Positions 45,525 through 54,460 of a stretch of 64,000 nucleotides of DNA are shown here, piece by piece; positions within the stretch are counted from its first letter, which is position 1, and every line of letters begins with the position of its first letter. Made by a program: the position numbers and the translations under genes. The notes below the pieces were generated by a model. The model was not told where the DNA came from, searched no databases, and saw only the letters and a program-made list of their open reading frames with translations. Origin of the DNA: a virus. The stretch is taken from the IMG/VR virus record IMGVR_UViG_3300011113_000664, positions 106,057 to 170,056 of that record. The stretch is one strand, 5' to 3'.

Positions 45525-46147
45525 TTTTTGTTTTTGGAAATAGTCATGCACATGTGTTTACAAACACACATCCTGCAACACTTGGATTAGGAGGTCAAAA
45601 TGATAATTTTACATCAGTTTCATTAGGTCCAACTATTGCCTATAATTTTTATGAACATCATTATTTAACAATGTTAAATTGGGTTAATCGTTTAAATATT
45701 AATAAGGAAAAAGATTATATTGTTTTAGCGATTGGTGAAGTTGATTGTAGATGGCATTTACCATATCAAGCATCAATACAAAATAAAACAAATGAAGAAA
45801 TCGTAACTGAATGTATTGATAGATATTTTAGAGTTTATCTAGATTTAAAAAATAAAGGTTATAAAATTATTGGTTGGGGAGGCCATCCCTCAACAATAAG
45901 TGGACACAATAATGACCCAAATAATCCTGTTTTTGGTGATTGTTTAACTAGGAATAAGATAAGTTTATATTGGAATAATCTCTTAGAAAAGAAATGTTTA
46001 GACAATGAAATCACATTTATTTCAATTATAAACGATTTAATTGATGAAAATGGTTTAACAAAAATGGAATATTTTGATGATTATTGTCATTTAAATTATA
46101 ATAATATAAAAGATAAATTAAATTATTTATTTAAAAAATTTATATGA
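45521..46147 (+). CDS. SGNH-type hydrolase-like protein
   Basis: 208 residues. IFVFGNSHAHVFTN provides the GDSx-like block I with the Ser nucleophile, VLAIGEVDCRWH the block III-like acid region, and YFDDYCHLNYNN the 'D-x-x-H' block V. This suits an SGNH/GDSL-like esterase or sugar O-acetyltransferase/deacetylase acting on a glycan. No signal peptide, so it would act in the cytoplasm. Between two 4-nt overlaps. Confidence 0.65.
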   Translation: MIFVFGNSHAHVFTNTHPATLGLGGQNDNFTSVSLGPTIAYNFYEHHYLTMLNWVNRLNINKEKDYIVLAIGEVDCRWHLPYQASIQNKTNEEIVTECIDRYFRVYLDLKNKGYKIIGWGGHPSTISGHNNDPNNPVFGDCLTRNKISLYWNNLLEKKCLDNEITFISIINDLIDENGLTKMEYFDDYCHLNYNNIKDKLNYLFKKFI

Positions 46148-47103
46148 AAAAATTGAAAGTTCATTTTTTAAGATGTGATACGAATCCGAATCTACCAAAT
46201 TATTATGAAAATAATATTTTCTTATATTTGTTAAGAAAAAGATATGATATTGAAATAGTAAATGAAAATCCTGATTTATTGATTTATACTTTATCACATA
46301 ATGGTCATGAATCTTTCAAAGATTGTGTAAAAATATTTCATACAGAAGAACCAGGTTTTTGGGATAAAAATACATATTATAACTATTACAGACCTAGCGA
46401 TGGTGGTTATAAAGAAAGGTTTAGACGTTCAATAGAAGATGCTGATATTATAATGTCATCATATCATATTGAACATGAAAGTCATGTAAGATTTCCATCT
46501 TATTTACTATATTATTATCAAATGTTTATCGATAATAGAATACCAAGTTTTGATTATTTTTTTAATCATAGACATATAGTAAATGATAATTTATTCAATA
46601 GAAAGTTTTGTGCATATATACATCGCCATAATAGAGAAGATTTATTTAGAATTAAATTTTTAAAAAAATTAAATAAATATAAAAATGTCGATATTATTAG
46701 CATACCTGGTGCTTCATATGAAAAAACTGAACATGTAAAAGCAAATTATAAGTTTTGTTTTGGTATGGAAAATACAAATGGTGATTTGTGTTTTGGTGAA
46801 CCTGAAGATGTTAAATATCCAAATATTGGTTATACAACAGAAAAAATTATCGAACCATTTTGCTCAAATACAATTCCCCTTTATTGGGGAAATCAATTAA
46901 TAAATAATGAATTTAATAATAACATGTTTATTAATTGGTATGATTACAATAATGATGAATATATGATAGAAAAAATTATTGAATTAGATAATAATAAAGA
47001 AAAATACATGGAATATTTAAATGGTATTGTGTTTAAACCCGATTATATTAATTCCATGTTTGAAAGATTTTATCAAGTTTTAGAAACAAAATTACATTTT
47101 TAA
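46144..47103 (+). CDS. Second GT10-like fucosyltransferase
   Basis: 319 residues. ANYKFCFGMENTNGDLCFGE then GYTTEKIIEPFCSNTIPLYW is the family 10 GDP-fucose site with an insertion compared with the protein at 41951. The N-terminal PDLLIYTLSHNGHESF and the His/Tyr-rich centre are acceptor-specific. Two GT10 enzymes plus one O-fucosyltransferase-like protein in one cluster point to a glycan with several fucose-like residues. Confidence 0.82.
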   Translation: MKKLKVHFLRCDTNPNLPNYYENNIFLYLLRKRYDIEIVNENPDLLIYTLSHNGHESFKDCVKIFHTEEPGFWDKNTYYNYYRPSDGGYKERFRRSIEDADIIMSSYHIEHESHVRFPSYLLYYYQMFIDNRIPSFDYFFNHRHIVNDNLFNRKFCAYIHRHNREDLFRIKFLKKLNKYKNVDIISIPGASYEKTEHVKANYKFCFGMENTNGDLCFGEPEDVKYPNIGYTTEKIIEPFCSNTIPLYWGNQLINNEFNNNMFINWYDYNNDEYMIEKIIELDNNKEKYMEYLNGIVFKPDYINSMFERFYQVLETKLHF

Positions 47104-47957
47104 TGAAAATTACATTATTCAACGATAATCACAGAGGTGATTTGTTTTTAAGTAGAATGTTTATCCAACCACTACTAAATTTAAATGCTGAAATAACATT
47201 TTATCACAATCAAAATAAATATTTTTTTAAAGATATTGAAAAGAAATATTCAAATTTTAAAGAAGTTTGTGGTATACCAAAAGAGATTGATACTAAAGGT
47301 GATGATATACTTGAAAAAAATATAATAAATTGTTGGGTAGCAAAAGGTGGTGGTAAATATGTTAAAAATGAAGGTTGTTCATTTTTTGCATATAAAAACA
47401 TGGTTGATGTAATTTATAAACATTATAACTTAGACATTTATGAGAATAATGAAGAACTTTTACCAATTATAAATTTTGATTATTTAGATTCAAAATCTTT
47501 ACTTAAAGATTTTATGACTAATCTTAAAGATAGATACAAAAAAATCATATTAATATCTAATGGAAATGTTGAGTCAGGTCAAGCAATTAACTTTGATTTT
47601 AACTCAACAATTAATTTTTTAGCAAATAAAAATAAAGATTGTTTATTTTTATTAACACAAAGTACCAATATAAATTTACAAAATGTATTATACACAAGTG
47701 ATATAACAAAATTAAATCCAGATTTATTAGAAATTTCTTATATATCAACTTTTTGTGATATTATTGTTGGAAGAACTTCAGGTCCATATACATTTTGTAC
47801 ACATAAAGATAATATAATGGACAATAATAAAACATTTATATGTTTTTCTTTTAATAAAAAAGAAGGTGCTTGGTTTGAAGATGGTAATGCCAAATGGATA
47901 TGGTCTGATAATCAAAGTGTTACTAATGTTATGTCTTTATTGGACAAAAATATATGA
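47103..47957 (+). CDS. Glycan-cluster paralogue pair, member 1
   Basis: 284 residues. It is clearly related to the protein at 50671: both begin with 'N-x-x-H-x-G-D-L' (NDNHRGDLFLSRMFIQPL here), share ILISNGNVESGQAINFDF, IVGRTSGPYTF, and end at the same distance with a W-S-D-N motif. The R-T/S-S-G-P segment resembles the nucleotide-sugar donor site of GT9-like or other GT-B enzymes, but the family is not certain. Probably a glycosyltransferase. Confidence 0.55.
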   Translation: MKITLFNDNHRGDLFLSRMFIQPLLNLNAEITFYHNQNKYFFKDIEKKYSNFKEVCGIPKEIDTKGDDILEKNIINCWVAKGGGKYVKNEGCSFFAYKNMVDVIYKHYNLDIYENNEELLPIINFDYLDSKSLLKDFMTNLKDRYKKIILISNGNVESGQAINFDFNSTINFLANKNKDCLFLLTQSTNINLQNVLYTSDITKLNPDLLEISYISTFCDIIVGRTSGPYTFCTHKDNIMDNNKTFICFSFNKKEGAWFEDGNAKWIWSDNQSVTNVMSLLDKNI

Positions 47958-48361
47958 TTATATATAACCCAACAATTGAAGAACTAAAAGATTTTTTCAT
48001 AAAAAATCAAAAAAATCAAGCAAGTTTTAGATATTTTAAAACTAGAGATTTTGGTATAATAAAAAACCATATTAAAACTATACTTTTAAAATATAAAGAC
48101 AATATAGTTGGGTACGGTCATTTAGATAAAGATGAGAACAACCAAATATGGTTGGGTATTATGGTCTGCGATGAATGTGTTGGTCTTGGTTATGGTAAAA
48201 TCATAATGAATGAACTTTTAAAAAATCAAGATTACAATATAAATCTATCAGTTGATATTGAAAACAATATTGCAAAAAAATTATATGAGAAGAATGGGTT
48301 TATTGTTGTAAAAACAACACCAACATTATATATAATGGAGAAAAATAATCGTATTTTATAA
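47954..48361 (+). CDS. GNAT-family acetyltransferase
   Basis: 135 residues, normal GNAT size. IWLGIMVCDECVGLGYGKII holds the acetyl-CoA loop 'Gx-GyG' and NINLSVDIENNIAKKLYEKN then GFIVV is the classic GNAT end. In a sugar cluster it most likely N-acetylates an amino sugar made by the aminotransferase at 48681. Overlaps its neighbour by 4 nt. Confidence 0.85.
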   Translation: MIIYNPTIEELKDFFIKNQKNQASFRYFKTRDFGIIKNHIKTILLKYKDNIVGYGHLDKDENNQIWLGIMVCDECVGLGYGKIIMNELLKNQDYNINLSVDIENNIAKKLYEKNGFIVVKTTPTLYIMEKNNRIL

Positions 48362-48372
48362 TAAAAAAAATT

Positions 48373-48681
48373 ATGGCAGATACATTAGGAAATATTGTTG
48401 ACAAATTAATAACTGTTGACATGAAAATGTGGAACAATCAAGAACTTCTTTATGAAATCAGGAGAATGACATTTGAAGAATATCTTGAAAAATATTTTAA
48501 ATCCGAAGATGGTGCAGAAAAACTGTGGCAAATCCTAAAAAAAGCATGTGATTTGAATGTTCAAAGAAATCAATTAATAAATGAAGTTGATGAGAGAATA
48601 ATTGAATTAGTAAATGCAAAAATAAATGGTGAAGATTTAGATAACGGTAAATTCTTACAAAGAACACATAAAACATATTAA
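48373..48681 (+). CDS. Small helical protein, DUF4254-like
   Basis: 102 residues. DTLGNIVDKLITVDMKMWNN and LNVQRNQLINEVDERI match, in pattern and spacing, the protein at 53425 (ETIGNLIDKLSVVNIRIWMA, SQRNDLIQEIDEKL). The pattern 'ldkLs.vn.k.W...d...l...RN.li.eID' resembles small DUF4254-type proteins found beside LPS glycosyltransferase genes in Bacteroidota. Function is unknown; perhaps a chaperone or length-control partner of glycosyltransferases. Overlaps the aminotransferase by 1 nt. Confidence 0.5.
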   Translation: MADTLGNIVDKLITVDMKMWNNQELLYEIRRMTFEEYLEKYFKSEDGAEKLWQILKKACDLNVQRNQLINEVDERIIELVNAKINGEDLDNGKFLQRTHKTY

Positions 48682-49772
48682 TGATACCAATTTATAAACC
48701 ATATCTTACAAAGGAGAATCTAAAATATGCACACGAAGCAATAGATTCGGGTTGGATTTCATCTCAAGGTGAATATTTAGATTTTTGTAAAAATGAAATT
48801 AAAAATATAATTGGCTCAAATAAAATTATTTTAACAAACAATGGTACTACTGCTACACATTTATTAGCAATAGCATTAAAATATAAATATCCACACATAA
48901 ATAAAATTATTGTACCAAATAATGTTTATGTAGCTGCATGGAATTCATTTTTATTTGATAAAAATTATGAGTTAATACCAATTGATGCTGATTTAGATAC
49001 TTGGAATTTTAATGTTAATGAAATAGAGGACAAAGTAGATGAGAATACAGCTATATTAGTTGTACACAATATTGGTAATGTAGTAAATGTTCCTGAACTT
49101 AAAAGACGTTTTCCAAATACGGTTATTATTGAAGATAATTGTGAAGGATTTTTCGGTAAATATGAGGATAAATATACAGGTACAGAGTCATTTGTATCTT
49201 CTGCATCATTTTTTGCTAATAAAACAATTACATCAGGAGAAGGTGGATTATTTATGACAAATGATGAAGAAGTATTTGATTACATTAACACTGTTAAAAA
49301 TCAAGGACAATCTCAAGAAAAGTTTGTACATAATATTCTTGGATATAATTATAGAATGACAAACATTCAAGCTGCTATTCTATATGGACAATTATTAAAT
49401 ACAAAAGAAATAGTTGAAAAAAAGAAAATTGTATTTAATGAATACAAGAAAAATCTTAAAGATGTTGAATGTATTTCTTTTCAAAAAGAAGAAGAGAATA
49501 CTAAACATTCAATGTGGATGTTTGGTATAAGAATTAATAATTTTAATATTAATAAAAAGAAAGATTTAGAATTACATCTTTATAAATCAGGTATTGAGAC
49601 AAGACCAATGTTTTATGATATAAAAAAACATGATTATTTAAAAAATATTAATACTGAAACTAAAAATGCTGAATTATTACAAACACAGTGTGTGATATTA
49701 CCATCATTTCCAAATCTAACAAAAAGTCAAATAAATTTTATTTGTGACAAAATAATAAAAATAGTAAAATGA
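48681..49772 (+). CDS. DegT/DnrJ/EryC1-type sugar aminotransferase
   Basis: 363 residues, full family length. PIYKPYLTKENLKYAHEAID with SGWISSQGEY is the family start. TNNGTTATHLLAIAL holds the PLP phosphate-binding turn, VIIEDNCEGFFGK the acid that contacts the pyridine N, and SFFANKTITSGEGGLF the Schiff-base Lys. It transfers an amino group to a keto-sugar nucleotide, such as the product of a dehydratase. With the acetyltransferase at 47954 it would give an N-acetylated amino sugar. Confidence 0.92.
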   Translation: MIPIYKPYLTKENLKYAHEAIDSGWISSQGEYLDFCKNEIKNIIGSNKIILTNNGTTATHLLAIALKYKYPHINKIIVPNNVYVAAWNSFLFDKNYELIPIDADLDTWNFNVNEIEDKVDENTAILVVHNIGNVVNVPELKRRFPNTVIIEDNCEGFFGKYEDKYTGTESFVSSASFFANKTITSGEGGLFMTNDEEVFDYINTVKNQGQSQEKFVHNILGYNYRMTNIQAAILYGQLLNTKEIVEKKKIVFNEYKKNLKDVECISFQKEEENTKHSMWMFGIRINNFNINKKKDLELHLYKSGIETRPMFYDIKKHDYLKNINTETKNAELLQTQCVILPSFPNLTKSQINFICDKIIKIVK

Positions 49773-50674
49773 AGAAAATATTATTTGTTAATCATACACA
49801 ACAAAGATGTGGTGTGTATCAATATGGTAATAGATTATTTAATATTTTAAAAAAATCTAAAAATTATGAATTTATACTAATTGAATCAGACAATGCTTCT
49901 GATTTTTTTAAAATTTACAATGATATTAAACCTGATGGTGTTGTTTTTAATTATCATGGTATAACTTTAAAATGGGTAGACAATGAAGTTTTAAGTAATA
50001 TTACTGTGAAAAAATATAAAGTTGACCATGAATCACCAGGAAATTTACCATTTGATTATATTATTGAGCATGAAATTATATCAAATAAACTTGGTATTGA
50101 AAGACCAATATTTGAAGATGTTCAATTGGAATATAAAAAAAATGATATACTTACATTTGGAAGTTTTGGTTTTGGTTTTAAATATAAAGGATTTGAAAAT
50201 GTATGTGCTACAATAAATAATTTGTACGATGAGGCAATTATTCGTTTAAATATAACATTCCCATTTTATAGTGACCCAAATGGACATATTTCATATGAAA
50301 TTTCACAAAGTTGTCGTTCTGTTATTACAAAACCAAATATAAATTTAATAATAACACATGATTTTTTAAGTGAATTAGATATTTTAAATTTTATGTCGAA
50401 TAATGATATGAATTTATTTTTTTATGAAAATGCAAATGGTAGAGGTCTTTCATCCGTAATGGATTACGCTCTTAGTATTGATAGACCTGTTGCAATAACT
50501 AAGTCTCACATGTTTAGACATGTTTTTGATGCATCACCATCTATTTTTGTTGAAGACTTAGATATTGACACCATTTTAAAAAATGGTACTGAACCAATAA
50601 AAAAATTAAGAGAAAAATTTTCAAATAAAAAATTAATAAATACATTTGAAAATATATTAAATAATACTTTATGA
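49769..50674 (+). CDS. GT-B-like glycosyltransferase
   Basis: 301 residues. KILFVNHTQQRCGVYQYGNR is a GT-B acceptor-domain start, and YENANGRGLSSVMDYALSID with RPVAITKS stands where the donor-binding 'E-A-x-a-x-g-x-P-V-I' region is expected. DILTFGSFGFGFKYKGFENV fits the inter-domain strand before the donor domain. Divergent, so donor unknown. Overlaps both neighbours by 4 nt. Confidence 0.6.
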   Translation: MKKILFVNHTQQRCGVYQYGNRLFNILKKSKNYEFILIESDNASDFFKIYNDIKPDGVVFNYHGITLKWVDNEVLSNITVKKYKVDHESPGNLPFDYIIEHEIISNKLGIERPIFEDVQLEYKKNDILTFGSFGFGFKYKGFENVCATINNLYDEAIIRLNITFPFYSDPNGHISYEISQSCRSVITKPNINLIITHDFLSELDILNFMSNNDMNLFFYENANGRGLSSVMDYALSIDRPVAITKSHMFRHVFDASPSIFVEDLDIDTILKNGTEPIKKLREKFSNKKLINTFENILNNTL

Positions 50675-51525
50675 ATATTGTTAATTTTTTTAATTGCGCT
50701 CATAATGGTGATTTACATATTTCTAGAGAATATGTTAAAGATTTAATTAATATATTAAATCCTGATAAGGTATATTATCATCATTTTAATAATCCTTCAT
50801 TAATGAAAGACTTAAATTGTGAATTTCTTCAATTTGTTCGTCATCCTAATAATATATTCATACCAATTATGAATTCAGATACAGAATTGTACATAGATAC
50901 TTGGATTGGTCAAAATAGAGAAGCATTAAATTTATATTCAGGATGTAATTTCCCATCACTTTACAAAGTGATGAGACATATTTATGAAAAATTTAATATT
51001 ACCCATTTAATGAAGGATATTGAATACTATATACCTTCTATTAATTATGAAATATTTGAAATCGAAAAAGCAAAAAATTATTTTGAAAATAATAAAGATA
51101 AAAAATTTATTTTAGTATGTAATAACGATGTAAGGTCTGGTCAAGCTTCTAATTTCAATATGAATAATCTTATTGAAATGATTTGTGATAAATACACAGA
51201 TTATATTATTATAGCGACAAATAATATGGGAGGTACTATTGATAGAGAAAATTTTATTTTTGCTGATGATATTATTGGTGATACATCAAGCAGTTCAAAT
51301 TTAAATGAAATATCATATATAAGCACTAAAACTTCTCTAATAATTGGTAGGTCATCAGGACCATATAGTTTTACTTTAGTAAAAGAAAATTATAAAAATA
51401 ATAAATTTATTTGCTTGTGTGGTTCTTATGAATATGCTTGGTATTCAAATACAGGTGAAGATATTACATGGAGTGATAATTATGATGAAAACAATATTAT
51501 GGATTTAATTTCTAAAAAAATATGA
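50671..51525 (+). CDS. Glycan-cluster paralogue pair, member 2
   Basis: 284 residues, equal in length to the related protein at 47103. NCAHNGDLHISREYVKDLIN, FILVCNNDVRSGQASNFN, SLIIGRSSGPYSF and the closing W-S-D-N match it. An old duplication within the cluster is the simplest explanation. Probably a GT-B type enzyme with a different acceptor. Overlaps both neighbours by 4 nt. Confidence 0.55.
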   Translation: MNIVNFFNCAHNGDLHISREYVKDLINILNPDKVYYHHFNNPSLMKDLNCEFLQFVRHPNNIFIPIMNSDTELYIDTWIGQNREALNLYSGCNFPSLYKVMRHIYEKFNITHLMKDIEYYIPSINYEIFEIEKAKNYFENNKDKKFILVCNNDVRSGQASNFNMNNLIEMICDKYTDYIIIATNNMGGTIDRENFIFADDIIGDTSSSSNLNEISYISTKTSLIIGRSSGPYSFTLVKENYKNNKFICLCGSYEYAWYSNTGEDITWSDNYDENNIMDLISKKI

Positions 51526-52742
51526 AAGAATTATTTACACTAGGAGAACTATATGTTTCCGATTTTTTAAAAGATGGTGAATCTCCAAGAGGAGATAAAA
51601 CAGAAATGAAAATGATGTTAGAAGAAAATGGTGCTGTAAGACTTGAAAAAATAGCACCTCTTGATACCATGTATGGAAAATATTGGTATAGGTCTGGCAT
51701 TAATAATACAATGAAGGTAGAATTAAAAAATATTGTTGATTCTATAATGAGTGTTATTAAATTAAAAGAAAATGACCTTTGGATTGATATTGCATGTAAT
51801 GATGGTACAATGCTTAGTCAAATACCAAATTATTTAATAAAAGTCGGTATTGACCCTGTAGATGATACATATAAAGTAGAATCTGAAAAACACGCAAATC
51901 TAATCATACAAGATTATTTTAGTTCTGATGTTTTTAAAAAATCAAAGTTTGGTAAATTAAAAGCAAAAGTTGTAACATCAATTGCAATGTTTTATGATTT
52001 AGAAGAACCAAAAAAATTCATAAATGATATTAAAGAAGTATTAGATGATAATGGTATTTGGGTTTTACAATTATCATACACACCACTAATGATTAAACAA
52101 ATGGCATTCGATAATATATGCCATGAACATGTTTATTACTATTCACTTTTTAATATTAAAAATATATTTAAAGAATGTGGTATTGATATTGTTGATGTAC
52201 AATTAAATGATATAAATGGAGGTTCTTTCAGGATTTATTGTATGAAAGAAATAGCCGATAAAACAAAATTTAGTACACAACCATACAGAGATGTATGTAA
52301 TTTTAGAATAAATTCACTATTAGAATATGAAAAAACTCTAAATTTAGATAAAGAAAAAACATGGGTTGATTTTTATAATAATATAAATCAACTAAAAGAA
52401 AAAACAGTTTCTTTTATAAAAGAAGAGAAGGCTAAAGGTAAAAAAATATGGGGGTATGGTGCATCAACAAAAGGAAATACATTACTCCAATATTTTGGTC
52501 TTGACAATACATTAATTGATGGTATTGCTGAAAGAAGCATCTATAAATTTGGATTAAAAACCGTAGGTACTGAAATACCAATTTGTTCTGAGGATGAAAT
52601 GCGTAAAGCAAATCCCGATTATTTATTAGTATTACCTTGGCATTTTATTAATGAATTTATAGAAAGAGAAAATGAGTTTTTAGATAATGGCGGTAAATTT
52701 ATAGTACCATGTCCAAAATTTGAAATAATTGGAAAAAAATAA
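51522..52742 (+). CDS. NDP-sugar C-methyltransferase-type SAM enzyme
   Basis: 406 residues, right for the TcaB9/C-methyltransferase family. N-terminal region FTLGELYVSDFLKDGE corresponds to the family's zinc-binding domain but shows no cysteine cluster. The SAM core has DLWIDIACNDGTMLSQI; AFDNICHEHVYYYSLFNI then IDIVDVQLNDINGGSFRIY is the family's 'EH..yys' and 'NGGS' motif pair. The C-terminal domain has KIWGYGASTKGNTLLQYFG. It would methylate a keto-sugar nucleotide at carbon. Confidence 0.88.
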   Translation: MKELFTLGELYVSDFLKDGESPRGDKTEMKMMLEENGAVRLEKIAPLDTMYGKYWYRSGINNTMKVELKNIVDSIMSVIKLKENDLWIDIACNDGTMLSQIPNYLIKVGIDPVDDTYKVESEKHANLIIQDYFSSDVFKKSKFGKLKAKVVTSIAMFYDLEEPKKFINDIKEVLDDNGIWVLQLSYTPLMIKQMAFDNICHEHVYYYSLFNIKNIFKECGIDIVDVQLNDINGGSFRIYCMKEIADKTKFSTQPYRDVCNFRINSLLEYEKTLNLDKEKTWVDFYNNINQLKEKTVSFIKEEKAKGKKIWGYGASTKGNTLLQYFGLDNTLIDGIAERSIYKFGLKTVGTEIPICSEDEMRKANPDYLLVLPWHFINEFIERENEFLDNGGKFIVPCPKFEIIGKK

Positions 52743-52756
52743 ATATATTTATTGAT

Positions 52757-53425
52757 ATGGTATTTTATTCACAGGCTAATCAAGATAAATGGGTTTATAA
52801 TGTACTATCACATAAAAAAAATGGATTCTATGTTGATATAGGTGCGTATGATGGTATACAGACAAGTAATACATATATTTTTGAAAAAGATTTAAATTGG
52901 AAAGGTATTTGCATTGAACCAAATGCAGATGCGTATCAAAATTTAATTAAAAATAGAACTTCAAAAAATATTATGTGCGCTTTATCTGATTATGATGGGT
53001 TTTGTAATTTTTTAGGTGATAAAATAATTGATAAAAACAATTCAAATACACCATGCTATACACTAGAAACACTTTTGACACAAAATTCAGCTCCAAAAGA
53101 AATTGATTATATATCAGTAGATGTTGAAGGGCATGAATATGATATACTTAAAGATTTTGATTTTAATAAATGGAATGTAAAACTTATGACAATTGAACAT
53201 AATTTTTACATTGAGGGTTCAATCTATAAAGATAAAATATATGATTTAATGACAAAAAATAATTTTCTTAGAATAGTTGAGGATGCGGTTTGTTTAGATA
53301 GTAATCCTGCTTATTTTAATAAAATTTACGAGGATTGGTATATAAATAAAGAATTTTATGATTCTTTGAATAATGAAATTAAATTTAAAATATCAACTCA
53401 ACCAAAAGACAAAACTTTATATTAA
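52757..53425 (+). CDS. FkbM-type SAM methyltransferase
   Basis: 222 residues. SQANQDKWVYNVLSHKKNGF, YVDIGAYDGIQTSNTYIFEK, CIEPNADAYQNLIKNR and IDYISVDVEGHEYDILKDFD are the successive motifs of FkbM-type methyltransferases, with 'VDVEGhE' as the closing signature. Probably O-methylation of a sugar hydroxyl. Third methyltransferase in the cluster; the final glycan is likely heavily methylated. Confidence 0.9.
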   Translation: MVFYSQANQDKWVYNVLSHKKNGFYVDIGAYDGIQTSNTYIFEKDLNWKGICIEPNADAYQNLIKNRTSKNIMCALSDYDGFCNFLGDKIIDKNNSNTPCYTLETLLTQNSAPKEIDYISVDVEGHEYDILKDFDFNKWNVKLMTIEHNFYIEGSIYKDKIYDLMTKNNFLRIVEDAVCLDSNPAYFNKIYEDWYINKEFYDSLNNEIKFKISTQPKDKTLY

Positions 53426-53676
53426 TGGAAACAATAGGTAATTTAATTGATAAACTTTCAGTAGTCAATATTAGAATATGGATGGCTGAAGATATTAAAA
53501 GAAATAAAGAAGCATCTGATAAAGAAATTGCAGATGCAACTAGAATTACAAATGTTGCTAATTCACAAAGAAATGATTTAATACAGGAAATAGATGAAAA
53601 ATTAAATCATATGGCAAAGACAGGTGAATTACAAAAATTATATAAACAAGGCTCAAATAAAATGTATGGAAAATAA
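53425..53676 (+). CDS. Second small DUF4254-like protein
   Basis: 83 residues, paralogue of the protein at 48373. It keeps 'GNLIDKLSVVN.R.W' and 'QRNDLIQEIDEKL' but lacks the central insertion. It shares 1 nt with the FkbM gene and overlaps the next gene by 11 nt. Two copies in one cluster suggest a defined partner for two different glycan enzymes. Confidence 0.5.
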   Translation: METIGNLIDKLSVVNIRIWMAEDIKRNKEASDKEIADATRITNVANSQRNDLIQEIDEKLNHMAKTGELQKLYKQGSNKMYGK

Positions 53677-54460
53677 TTTAGTAATAGGCAACACATCACA
53701 ACTATCATACTATTTTCCACAAAATTATACAAAAATTTCATCAAGAAGTATTGATGAAAATATTTTCAATAAAAATTGGGATTCGATATATATAACATTT
53801 GCTAAACAAAATGTTTTTGATACTACGGATTCAAATTTTGTTGATATTAATACATATTATACACTAGATTTAATTAATAAACTCCTAGATTTATCTAATA
53901 AAATAGTTGTTTATACGAGTTGTGAAATGTTTAATAATCATTATGGACCAATTAGTATTGATACATTACCATCTTTTATACCTAAGAGTAATATAAACTA
54001 CACAAATTATATTCTTTCTAAATTTTTATTGACACAGTATATAAAAGAAAATAGAAAGAAGGATAAAAGATGGGAAAAAGTAATTATCATTCATCCATTC
54101 AATTTTGAATCAATTTATAAAAATAAATATTTTTTATTTGGTAAAATAACTAATTCAATAGTTAATAAAGAGATTATTGAAGTTGGTAATGTAAATTTTT
54201 ATAGAGATATTCTTCACGCATCAAGAATGGTTGAAGAATCAATAAAATCAGAAACTGATTTGGTAATTGGTTCTGGAAAATTATTAAATTTAAAATTTAT
54301 AATAAAAGAAATATATTCGTATTTTAATATGGATTATAATTATTTTGTTAAAGAATCCATAGGTAATAATAATAAAGTAAATTTTTATTATTCTTCTAAA
54401 GTATTAGAATATAATTTTATAGAAGATATGATTTTAGATATAAAAAAATTAATTAAATGA
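53666..54460 (+). CDS. Degenerate SDR-type sugar epimerase/reductase
   Basis: 264 residues from the ATG at 53666 (MENNLVIGNTSQLSYYF). It has the outline of extended SDR sugar enzymes: VVYTSCEMFNNHYGP (catalytic Ser/Thr region), NYTNYILSKFLLTQYI (Y-x-x-x-K variant) and FYRDILHASRMVEE ('RD..Ha.D.v'). The NAD-binding GxxGxxG loop is changed to IGNTSQLS. It stands beside gmd, where a GDP-fucose synthase would be expected, but it lacks enough features to say so. It may be a diverged or inactive relative. Confidence 0.5.
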   Translation: MENNLVIGNTSQLSYYFPQNYTKISSRSIDENIFNKNWDSIYITFAKQNVFDTTDSNFVDINTYYTLDLINKLLDLSNKIVVYTSCEMFNNHYGPISIDTLPSFIPKSNINYTNYILSKFLLTQYIKENRKKDKRWEKVIIIHPFNFESIYKNKYFLFGKITNSIVNKEIIEVGNVNFYRDILHASRMVEESIKSETDLVIGSGKLLNLKFIIKEIYSYFNMDYNYFVKESIGNNNKVNFYYSSKVLEYNFIEDMILDIKKLIK

